Positions 1 to 8,400 of a stretch of DNA of 64,000 bases are shown piece after piece. The notes under the pieces are model-generated. The model was not told the DNA's origin. It saw only the letters and a list, made by a program, of their open reading frames with translations, and ran no database searches. The DNA is taken from positions 62,001 to 126,000 of the forward strand of contig NZ_JACJQA010000006.1 of assembly GCF_014696355.1 (NCBI RefSeq), read 5' to 3'. A program made the position numbers and the translations under genes. Origin of the DNA: Pseudanabaena sp. FACHB-1998. GTDB taxonomy: Bacteria > Cyanobacteriota > Cyanobacteriia > Pseudanabaenales > Pseudanabaenaceae. Numbering within the stretch: position 1 is the first letter of the stretch; each line of letters starts with the position of its first letter.

Positions 1-327
1 GAAGGAAATTATTTACCAATTTTGTCCCAAGAAAAAGAAGAAGGGCTATGTATTTTTTCTCAAGTGCTGGGACTAGATTTATGTAGACAAGATGATGGCG
101 CAATGCGTTTTTATCAAACTACGCCTAGAGTCAAGTTACTTAGTCATCAAGAATTAGCCCAAGCCAAGCGGGATGCCGAAGATGCTCAAAAGCAGGCAGA
201 AATTGCTAGGCAACAAGCAGAAATTGCTAGGCAACGGGCTGAGGTTGAGAAGTTGGCGGAACAGCAACGCGCCGATAAATTGGCTGATAAACTGCGGCAG
301 CTAGGACTCGATCCTGACAGTTTCTAA
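1..327 (+). CDS. Uma2 family endonuclease, C-terminal part (5' end outside window)
   Basis: The reading frame is open from base 1, so this is the 3' end of a gene that starts upstream. The visible residues show a short beta-type segment (GLCIFSQVLGLDL) followed by a charged helix with repeated Q-A-E-I-A-R units and the ending KLRQLGLDPDSF. That ending, a coiled tail finishing in L-R-x-L-G-[IL]-D-P, is typical of cyanobacterial Uma2 (DUF820) proteins, which have a PD-(D/E)XK-like fold and no settled function. The catalytic core is not in the window, so activity cannot be judged. The six-residue repeat in the tail varies in length between family members. Confidence 0.7.
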   Translation, partial: EGNYLPILSQEKEEGLCIFSQVLGLDLCRQDDGAMRFYQTTPRVKLLSHQELAQAKRDAEDAQKQAEIARQQAEIARQRAEVEKLAEQQRADKLADKLRQLGLDPDSF

Positions 328-418
328 ACGGGTAAGAGTCAAGTAATCCTAATGCTATATAGTGATTGATAAAGCGATCGCGTAAACCCGCGAAAAGAAA
401 GGATAACCAAGGGTAATT

Positions 419-1117
419 ATGTCAGGACATATCCTACTTGTGGATGATGAACCAGGGCTGAGAGAAGCAGTACAGGCTTATCTCGAAGATAGTGGCTTTG
501 CCGTGCAGGTTGCCAATAATGCTAGGGATGCATGGCAATTGTTAGAGCAAACTACCCCCGATCTTGTGATATCGGACATCATGATGCCGCAGGTGAGTGG
601 GTATGAATTCCTGAAACAAATGCGTGAAGATGTTAGGTTTTTAAATTTGCCAGTGGTATTTTTGACCGCTAAGGGCATGACTAAGGATCGCATCGAAGGC
701 TATAACGCGGGTTGTGATGCCTACCTGTCAAAACCCTTTGACCCCGATGAACTAGTGGCGATCGCCGAAAATTTGATCGCTCGTCGCGCTATGCAAGCGG
801 TTACAGCTAACAGCAATACCTCAGAAATGACCGATCTCGCTGGTCAGCTAGCCGAAATCAAGGCTTTGCTCAAGCAAAAACCTGCAATTAATATCACTCC
901 CGCCCCGATCAAGATCGAATTTACGCCTCGCGAACAGAGTGTTTTAGAACTTGTGGTTGAGGGCTTAATGAATAAAGAAATTGCTAAGCGTCTCGGCACA
1001 ACGATCCGTAATGTGGAGAAATATGTCAGCCGTTTGTTTAGCAAAACAGGGACAAGTAGCCGCACTGAATTGGTGAGATACGCTCTACAGCATGGTTTGA
1101 TTGATTCTTATTCTTAG
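419..1117 (+). CDS. NarL/FixJ-type response regulator (Rre1/Ycf29-like)
   Basis: A two-component response regulator of 232 aa. Residues 1-120 form a receiver domain: acidic pocket D9-D10, phospho-acceptor D53, conserved T83 and K105. Residues 168-230 are a LuxR-type helix-turn-helix with TPREQSVLELVVEGLMNKEI and a K-Y-V-S-R-L-F recognition helix. The receiver stretch FLTAKGMTKDRIEGY and the KPFDPDEL segment resemble the cyanobacterial/plastid Rre1-Ycf29 group, which acts in stress and redox responses with kinases such as Hik2 and Hik34; that assignment is from memory. No kinase gene is adjacent. The ATG lies about 10 bases after an AAAGGA-like purine run. The stop codon lies inside a long terminator hairpin. 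Confidence 0.88.
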   Translation: MSGHILLVDDEPGLREAVQAYLEDSGFAVQVANNARDAWQLLEQTTPDLVISDIMMPQVSGYEFLKQMREDVRFLNLPVVFLTAKGMTKDRIEGYNAGCDAYLSKPFDPDELVAIAENLIARRAMQAVTANSNTSEMTDLAGQLAEIKALLKQKPAINITPAPIKIEFTPREQSVLELVVEGLMNKEIAKRLGTTIRNVEKYVSRLFSKTGTSSRTELVRYALQHGLIDSYS

Positions 1118-1159
1118 TAGATAAGGTTGGGGCGAAGCCCCAACCTTATCTACTAAGAA
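1111..1159 (+). terminator. Terminator hairpin that includes the stop codon
   Basis: Perfect 23-bp arms (1111-1133 and 1137-1159) flank a GAA loop. The left arm starts before the TAG stop (1115-1117) of the response regulator, so the stop codon is in the stem. There is no strong T-run after it, so it may act as a 3' RNA stabiliser as much as a terminator. Confidence 0.7.
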
Positions 1160-1275
1160 TATAGCAATGTAAGTTTTGCTTAGGACATAAAAACCAAAAA
1201 GCGAGTTGCGGCGCGAAGCGCCGCAACTCGCTTTTTGGTTTTTGTTTTGTACTGGCTAACTCTGGCTTTGCTATA
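1160..1275 (+). repeat. Dispersed palindromic repeat, family A (copy A1)
   Basis: A 116-bp element bounded by TATAGCAATG and TTGCTATA. Its centre is a long hairpin with AAAAAGCGAGTTGC arms and a GCGGCGC-GAA-GCGCCGC tip. Near-identical copies occur at 30309-30424, 31791-31906 and 45341-45457. It has no coding capacity. Confidence 0.85.
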
Positions 1276-1493
1276 AGATTTTTTTTTAAAGATTTTGGTT
1301 TCGGTTTAAGCGCAAAACGCTGTAAAAAAGAAGCGTCACCATGTGACGCTTCTTTTTGCTGGGTTAGCCAATAACATTTTTTGAGAAAGTTCCAATCTAA
1401 AATACATTGCCCTTAATACTGCATCACAATGGCAGAATTTTAGGCTTGTGATGGGCGGCGCTTCGTGCCGCATATCACAAGCTATCAATTGCT
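1276..1493. other. Intergenic region with two hairpins upstream of the cyclase
   Basis: Positions 1325-1339 and 1343-1357 form a perfect 15-bp stem (arm ending AGCGTCAC) followed by a T-run, a good factor-independent terminator. Positions 1444-1482 form a second interrupted palindrome (GCTTGTGAT ... ATCACAAGC with an inner GCGGC/GCCGC pair) just before the cyclase start. It could be a regulatory hairpin in the leader. No gene is evident. Confidence 0.6.
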
Positions 1494-3656
1494 ATGCCAA
1501 GTTTGATGCAGCTAATATGTGATTTTTATATGCAATGGTTTAAATTCAATTGGCTGAGTATCAAATCAAAATTGATTGTCATGTTATTGACGGTTAGTAG
1601 TAGCTCAATTGTGGTGACTGCCTATCTGGGCTACCAAAGCGGCAAGTCTAATCTGACTGATCGCGCTTTTAATCAGTTAACTAGTGTGCGTGCTTCTAAG
1701 GCTTATCAAATTGAGTCCTATTTCAAAATAATTCGTAATCACATTCAAACTCTAAGTAATGATCCTTCCGTGGGTTTGGCTTTGACGGAATTTACCAACG
1801 CCTATCGCCAGCTAGATGTAGTTAATTTACCGTCCGATGCTTCAGCCAAAATCAATAGCTACTATCAAAATGAATTTCTGCCTAAATTAGCGAAAACGGA
1901 GCAGGGTTCTCCTGTTATTAATTCCTTTTTACCAGAATCAATTGCCAGTAATTATCTGCAATATCATTACATCGCTGCCAATAGTAATGCGATCGGGAAA
2001 AAGCATCTTTTAGATAAAGCCAATGATGGCAGCGAATACAGCCGTCTCCACGATCGCTACCATCCTATATTTCGGAACATCATTGAGAAGTTTGGCTATT
2101 ACGATCTATTTCTGATCGATCCTGAAGGTCGCATCGTCTATACCGTTTATAAAGAGACAGATTTTGCCACCAGTCTGACTATTGGAGCCTATAACGATAG
2201 TAACTTGGCGCGATTGTTTGCATCAGTGCGTCGTTCTAAGGAACGCGACTATGCCAGAATTATTGATTTTGAATCCTATGCTCCCTCCTATGGTGCGCCA
2301 GCCGCCTTTATTGCGGCTCCCATTTACACTCAAGTTAATGGTCAATCCAAGTTTATGGGCGTTCTCGCGATTCAAGTGCCTGCTGATGAAATTAATAATG
2401 TGATGACGGGCAATCGCAAATGGGAAAGTGATGGCTTAGGCAAAAGTGGTGAGACTTATTTAGTTGGTCAAGATTACCTGATGCGATCAATTTCTCGATT
2501 TTTAGTGGAAACTCCAGAGGAATATTTGCAAACTCTCGCCACTTTGGGCGTAAATAAGGAAGCGATTAATCGCATTCGTCAATATAAGACCTCGATTTTA
2601 GAGCAGAAGGTACGGACTTTGGCTGCCGAGGAGGCGATCACAGGTAAGCAAGGTATTAAAAACGTGCGCGATTATCGCGATATTCCCGTGTTAAGTTCCT
2701 ATGCGCCCTTACAAATAGAAGGATTAAATTGGGCAATTCTATCGGAAATAAATTTAGCTGAAGCCTATGCGCCGATCTATGATTTTGAGCGTCAGCTATT
2801 GATTTCCGCGACTCTGTTAATGTTGTTTGTGATTCTTTTAGCAATGGCGATGGCTTCAGTATTTGTGAAACCGATTAACCAATTGATTGAGAGTGCGCGG
2901 AAGGTTGCCTCGGGTCAATTAGATGCGATCACCGCCCTAGAAACCCAAGATGAATTTGGCGAATTAGCGCAGTCTTTTAATGCGATGGTACTGAGTTTAC
3001 AAGATCAAACCAATTTAGTGGAGGAAAAAAATCGCGAGAATGAGCAGTTATTGCTCAGCATTTTCCCTGCGGCGATCGCTAAACGACTCAAACAAGGAGA
3101 AAAGAATATTGCCGAAAGTGTTTCTAATGTAACGGTGTTATTTTCCGATTTGACTGGTTTCTCTAAATTATCTGATTCCCTCACAGCCTATGAAATTGTG
3201 AGCATTCTCAATGATATTGTTACCATCTTTGATGAAACATCAGAACGCTATGGCATGGAAAAGATTAAAACCATCGGTGATAGCTACATGGCTGTTTGTG
3301 GGCTGTCGGTTCCCTATCTCGACCATGATAAACGGGCGATCGATTTTGGGCTAGAAATGCAAGCGATCGTACGGCGCTTCAGTCAAGAGCGAAACTTCCA
3401 ACTAAATATTAGTTTAGGCATCCATTCAGGGGATATCGTGGCGGGTATCGTCGGGCGGAATAAATTTATTTACGATGTTTGGGGTGACACGATTAATGTC
3501 GCCAGTGCGCTGAAATCTTCCTGTCCCGAAGGTGCAATTTTAGTCTCCAATGAAATTTATAACCGCTTAAGCGATCTCTATGAATTTATTCCGATCGCTG
3601 CCAAGGTGGAGAATGGCAAAAATATTTTAAAAGCATGGCAAATAAAGCCCAAGTAG
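1494..3656 (+). CDS. Membrane-bound class III adenylate cyclase (sensor-HAMP-cyclase)
   Basis: Predicted to make cAMP in response to an external signal. Order of parts in 720 aa: TM1 near residues 27-46; a large periplasmic Cache-like sensor region to about 430; TM2 near 434-456; HAMP near 457-510; a short coiled linker; and a class III cyclase domain from about 535. Metal-binding D552 (FSDLTGF) and D596 (TIGDSY) are present, as are the adenine-specifying pair K592 and D661 and the ribose-orienting N668. The residue that should be the transition-state arginine (N-V-A-S-R in active enzymes) is A672 (NVASAL), so activity may be weak or need a partner. The start at 1494 is uncertain; Met5 or Met13 are alternatives. 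The next gene encodes a channel with a cyclic-nucleotide-binding domain, 66 bp downstream. Confidence 0.85.
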   Translation: MPSLMQLICDFYMQWFKFNWLSIKSKLIVMLLTVSSSSIVVTAYLGYQSGKSNLTDRAFNQLTSVRASKAYQIESYFKIIRNHIQTLSNDPSVGLALTEFTNAYRQLDVVNLPSDASAKINSYYQNEFLPKLAKTEQGSPVINSFLPESIASNYLQYHYIAANSNAIGKKHLLDKANDGSEYSRLHDRYHPIFRNIIEKFGYYDLFLIDPEGRIVYTVYKETDFATSLTIGAYNDSNLARLFASVRRSKERDYARIIDFESYAPSYGAPAAFIAAPIYTQVNGQSKFMGVLAIQVPADEINNVMTGNRKWESDGLGKSGETYLVGQDYLMRSISRFLVETPEEYLQTLATLGVNKEAINRIRQYKTSILEQKVRTLAAEEAITGKQGIKNVRDYRDIPVLSSYAPLQIEGLNWAILSEINLAEAYAPIYDFERQLLISATLLMLFVILLAMAMASVFVKPINQLIESARKVASGQLDAITALETQDEFGELAQSFNAMVLSLQDQTNLVEEKNRENEQLLLSIFPAAIAKRLKQGEKNIAESVSNVTVLFSDLTGFSKLSDSLTAYEIVSILNDIVTIFDETSERYGMEKIKTIGDSYMAVCGLSVPYLDHDKRAIDFGLEMQAIVRRFSQERNFQLNISLGIHSGDIVAGIVGRNKFIYDVWGDTINVASALKSSCPEGAILVSNEIYNRLSDLYEFIPIAAKVENGKNILKAWQIKPK

Positions 3657-3697
3657 AGAGCTATCAACCTTTCGCAGAAAGGTTGATAGCTCTCTAC
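3653..3697 (+). terminator. Terminator hairpin including the cyclase stop codon
   Basis: Perfect 21-bp arms (3653-3673 and 3677-3697) with a GCA loop, followed by TTCTATTTTTAAATTT. The TAG stop (3654-3656) is inside the left arm. It lies between the cyclase and channel genes, so it may attenuate read-through rather than separate the genes fully. Confidence 0.75.
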
Positions 3698-3722
3698 TTC
3701 TATTTTTAAATTTGTAAAGTGT

Positions 3723-5168
3723 ATGTTGCAAACTAGCTCTAATCATTTATTTATTTGGGCGATCGCCTTAATTGTCGGACTTGCCCTAGCCGTTATTATT
3801 CTTGGCGAAATTATCTATCGCCTCCAACATCGCCGCCGTCCTCTCGCGGCGACATTACAGGTCGTGCGGAACTTGGTGCTGCCGATGTTTGCCTTCATGC
3901 TGTTTGTGCAGTATGTCCTGCAACGCCCTGCTAGTGATGATCTGGTGAAGAGTGTGCAAACTCTCTTTTGGATTTGCGTACTCCATGCGGCGCTTTCATT
4001 GCTAAATGCGGTGATTTTTGAGCAAGCTAAGGCGGACACTTGGCGGGCTAGGGTTCCCAAATTATTAATCGATCTGTTTCGCCTGTTTTTAGTATTACTC
4101 GGTACAGCGATCGTCCTTGCGACGGTTTGGAATGCCGACTTAGCGGGATTAGTCACGGCTCTAGGCGTGAGTTCAATTGTGATCGGTTTAGCACTTCAGG
4201 ATACGCTTGGAAGTGTCATGTCAGGCATCGCACTTCTATTTGAACGACCTTTTTCTGTTGGCGATTGGCTGGAGGTGGGCGATATTCAAGGACAGGTGAT
4301 TGATATTAATTGGCGGGCTGTGCGTCTGATTACCTTTGAGCGCGAGATGGTAATTATTCCCCATAAATTGATGGGAAATGAAATCATCCGTAACTTCAGC
4401 CGTCCCCAATCCCTCCATGCTGAACGTATTCGCGTTGGTTTCTCCTATAACGATCCGCCTAACTTAGCTAAGCACGTTCTCCACAATACTGCTCTCGAAA
4501 CACAGGGAATCCTCAAAGAACCTGATCCGCAGATTTTTACAATTTCCTATGATGACTCTTCCATTACCTATGAGGTCAAGTTTTTTATCGCTGACTATAG
4601 CGAACTAGAAGAAATACGCGATCGCTTTATGAGTCGGCTGTGGTATGCCGCCCAACGCAATAGCCTGACGATTCCCTTTCCGATTCGCACGCTCTATCAT
4701 TTTCATGGGCCCACCTCACGAGCCGAGGGAACTTCCAAAAAGTTTACCGAAAGTCTGCAATCTCTTCCTTCTTTTGTGCCATTGGACAAATCCGATCATA
4801 CCGATGTCCCGGCTTCAGGAATTTCTTTGCAGCACTTTGGCTCAGGTGAAAAAGTAATCAAGCAAGACACTGAAAATAATTCTCTTTATATTGTAGTTTC
4901 AGGTAGCGCCATGATGACTGTACAAGATAGTACAGGTTTCGATCACGAAATGTTGATGGTTAAAACAGGCGAATTCTTTGGAGAAATGACGCTATTTTCA
5001 GGGGAAACAAGCCCAATTTCAGTTACGGCGATCGACGATTTGGAAGTGATGATGATTTCCGCAAGTGCCGTTAATCAAATGATTGATCGCCAGCCCAACT
5101 TTGCCCGTGAAATCAGTCAAATCCTAGAAACTCGCCGCCGAGTTGTTAATACTATTCTTGTTAGCTAA
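3723..5168 (+). CDS. MscS-family channel with C-terminal cyclic-nucleotide-binding domain
   Basis: A small-conductance mechanosensitive-type channel of 481 aa in the bCNG arrangement (MscS pore plus cNMP domain). N-terminal membrane helices lie near residues 9-31, 44-67 and 78-101. The pore-lining helix and beta domain follow (LGVSSIVIGLALQDTLGSVM, then FSVGDWLEVGDIQGQV). Residues about 355-470 form a cyclic-nucleotide-binding fold with the phosphate-binding-cassette glutamate E421 (FFGEMTLF). The cassette arginine that should contact the cyclic phosphate (GEPRSAT type) is replaced by S430 (GETSPIS). The upstream neighbour is an adenylate cyclase, which suggests cAMP control of ion flux, but the missing arginine argues against ordinary cAMP binding. 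Confidence 0.85.
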   Translation: MLQTSSNHLFIWAIALIVGLALAVIILGEIIYRLQHRRRPLAATLQVVRNLVLPMFAFMLFVQYVLQRPASDDLVKSVQTLFWICVLHAALSLLNAVIFEQAKADTWRARVPKLLIDLFRLFLVLLGTAIVLATVWNADLAGLVTALGVSSIVIGLALQDTLGSVMSGIALLFERPFSVGDWLEVGDIQGQVIDINWRAVRLITFEREMVIIPHKLMGNEIIRNFSRPQSLHAERIRVGFSYNDPPNLAKHVLHNTALETQGILKEPDPQIFTISYDDSSITYEVKFFIADYSELEEIRDRFMSRLWYAAQRNSLTIPFPIRTLYHFHGPTSRAEGTSKKFTESLQSLPSFVPLDKSDHTDVPASGISLQHFGSGEKVIKQDTENNSLYIVVSGSAMMTVQDSTGFDHEMLMVKTGEFFGEMTLFSGETSPISVTAIDDLEVMMISASAVNQMIDRQPNFAREISQILETRRRVVNTILVS

Positions 5169-5478
5169 ATTAAAAAACACAGCCAAAACCTATGATTCAC
5201 GCGCAGCTTTTGTCATAGGTTGGAGGGGTTTATATTTAATGATACTTAGGTATTTAGTTTCGGCTTGGCAAATAATTATGACCTTATTATCTATCCATAG
5301 TAAATCGAATTTCCTATGGATAGATAGTAATTTAAATTCCAGTATCATCCTATTTTTTTTGTTAATTAATATATATAAATATAATGTTTTTTATATCTAT
5401 ATTGCTTTTTGTTTTTGAATAAACTTATGGTATATTCACAATAATCAAAACTATGGGACTTAGAAGCCACTTAGTATT
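5169..5478. other. AT-rich leader region before the first TPS-CHAT gene
   Basis: The first part (to about 5253) is a degraded family-D palindromic repeat (AACCTATGA ... TCATAGGTT, then GGGTTTATATTTAAT). Positions 5288-5300 and 5314-5326 form a perfect 13-bp inverted repeat with a 13-base loop in very AT-rich DNA, placed about 150 bp before the start of the giant gene; it could be an operator or a leader hairpin. The short ORFs here look like chance. Confidence 0.5.
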
Positions 5479-8400
5479 ATGATTCCTTTAAAAAGTAGTA
5501 GAAATTCGCTAATATCTAGCGCTTGGTTGAAGGCTCAGAGATTTGGTGCTTTATCTATAATCACGCTTACCGCGATCGCTTTATTCCCCTCGGCAGCAAA
5601 AGCGCAAATTCAGGTAGATGGCACTACTGCTACGGAAGTTAAAGGAAATATCATCTCGCCCACAGGGACAGGAACTGCCAATGGCGGCAACCTGTATAAC
5701 AGCTTCGATAAATTTAACGTGCCGAGTTCGGGCGTAATTTTTAATACAGGTACTTCATCGGTTGATGGTACAAAAGTTAACAATATTATTAATCGGGTTA
5801 CTGGTGAGACTCCCTCTAGTATTCTTGGCACAATTCAAAGTCGTTCCGCATTTCCTAATGCCAATCTCTTTTTACTAAATCCTAACGGTGTAGTTTTTGG
5901 AACCAATGCAAGATTGGACATTGGTGGTTCTTTTCATGTCACTACGGGAACGGGGCTAGGATTTGACAACAATCAGCAATTTAGCGTAGACAAAAACTCC
6001 TTAAATTTTCCCAGTGGCGATGTCCAAAACATTCAATTTGCGATCGCCCAACCCGCCGCCATTATCAATCAAGGGAACTTGTCAGTTGATGCTGGTAAAA
6101 GTATTTCCTTTACGGCGGGTTCCATCGTCAACACTGGTGTATTGACTGCGCCTAGTGGCAATGTGGCTTTGACTGCGGTAGCGGGAGGTTCTTTAGTGGA
6201 TCTGCGATCGCCTGATACCGTTTTAGGTTTGAGCGTTCTAAAGAATGCCATACCCACTAATTGGAATGGCACGATTTCCTCTTTGCCAAAGCTGGCGGAG
6301 TTACTAACGGGGCAAGTTGCCCAAGCTAATCAAGTTGTGGTTAAGCCCGATGGGAGTATTGCGTTGGTTGCTAGTCCTAGCGCCTCAGACCTTGTGGTGA
6401 AGGATGGCATGGCGATCGCCTCTGGCAAGATCGATGTATCTTCTAATATTGCTAAGGGTGGAAATGTTGGCATATTTGGGAATCAAGTTGGATTGGTCAA
6501 TTCCTTGATTAATGCTTCTGGTAATACTGGTGGTACGGTTTTGATCGGTGGCGATTTTCAGGGTAAGGGTGTTGTACCTAATGCTTTACAGACCTATGTG
6601 AATAGCAGTTCACAAATATTCGCGAATGGATTGTTAACTGGTGATGGCGGTAAGGTAATTATTTGGGCGGATCGTGCGACTCAGTTTTATGGGGCGATCA
6701 CGGCAAGGGGTGGCGATATATCAGGCAATGGCGGCTTTGTGGAAGTATCGGGTAAACAGAATTTAGTTTTTGATGGCAATGTAGATGTCAGGGCAGCGAA
6801 TGGAAAAATAGGAACATTACTTTTAGATCCCACTGATATTACGATTAGTACATCTGTAAATACCCCGACACTCACTTTAGGAGGTGTTTTCTCAGATGCT
6901 GTCACAACTCCCTCCAATCTTAATATTGCCACTCTACAGGCTCAATTAGGTTTAAGCAATGTAACTGTTTCTACTGCTTCGGGATTGGGTGGATTAGGGA
7001 ATATCACTATCAACTCTCCGCTTACTTTATTTAGCACCAACACTCTTACGTTACAGGCAGATAATGATATCAATCTTAATGCCGCGATCGCTATTCCGGG
7101 CAGTACAAATCTTATTTTTAATGCAGGGAGAGACTTCAATGGAGTCGCACCAACCATATCTGTTCGGGATATTACAATTACTGCGGCTACTGGAAATATC
7201 ACATCGGGTATCATTCGCTCGGACATTACATCTGACCCTAATCGAAATGCTGGAAATATTACTCTCTCTGCTCCCAATGGCAATATTACAACTGGCGATT
7301 TAACAGCACGAGTTAATCTCATAGTAGTTGGTGATGCTGGCAATGGTGGTGCGATCGCTGTTACTTCCAGAGGAGATATTAGCACTGGCAATCTCCAAAG
7401 TTCTTCTAATGCTTCTAGTGGCAATTCTGGAAATGGTGAAAATATCACGCTAGTCAGTAACTCAGGAAACATCTCGACAGGATTCTTTATTTCTAGTGCC
7501 AATGGCAACGGAAATGCTGGCAATATCTCCATTAATGGTCTGAATTTAGCGATCGACGGTAATATCGACCTTTCGGCTGTGTCTGGAAGAGCAGGAGATC
7601 TTACCCTCACGGGGAATCTAGATCTAACGACAAATAAGACGTTATCCACCAGTGGTGGGATTAGTGGGAATATTGACCTATCCAATGCAAATATCACAGG
7701 CAATCAATCGCTCACGATTAATGCTGGCTCTGGTAATGTGACTTTAGGAGCCGTTGGGAATAGTACAACATCTTTTGGCGATTTGAGTATTGCTTCAAAT
7801 GGTGCGACAACTTTTAACAATCCAGTTTTTGCTAATACTATTATATCTACTTCTACTTCTGGCAATACGATTATTAATAGAAATCTAACCGCAACAGGAG
7901 TACAAGGAAATGGAATTAGACTTCGCAACCTTACAATTAACGGTAACATCTCGTTAACTGGCGATGAAATTAATTTATTAGGAAATGGAACTGGCACGGG
8001 GAATTTAGTTCTTTCTCCTTTTAGCATTGGTCAAGCGATCGCGATATCAGGAGCCAATGACACAGGAAATACTACTCTCGATATCACTACAACCGATCTT
8101 TCTGCTTTATCAGGCGTTACGCTTGGTTCTTTGACAATTGGCAATCCCCTTGGCACTGGCGCAATTACCTTGGCAGGAAACACAACTTTCAATCAATCAA
8201 CCACGATACAATCACCTGCTGGTCTTGGCACGATCAATACTTCAGGTTTTAATTTAACAAATACTGGAGGTTCCATTACTCTCTTAGCTAATCAGAATGT
8301 TACGACTAGAAATATTACGGCAGCAGGAAATGCGATCGCGATTACCAGTAACTTAGGCGCGATTGATACTAGTTTAGGACAGATAGTCACTACAGTATTA

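Noticed and set aside
5143-5418. 91-codon frame after the channel gene
   Set aside because: Overlaps the channel's end and then crosses a degraded repeat and AT-rich DNA; the composition does not look like a protein.
6942-7703. Long minus-strand frame (253 codons) inside the first exoprotein gene
   Set aside because: It is a shadow of the repetitive array: Pro/Leu/Val-rich sequence from the complement of GGNAAT-type repeats, with no domain. Similar shadows occur throughout both giant genes.
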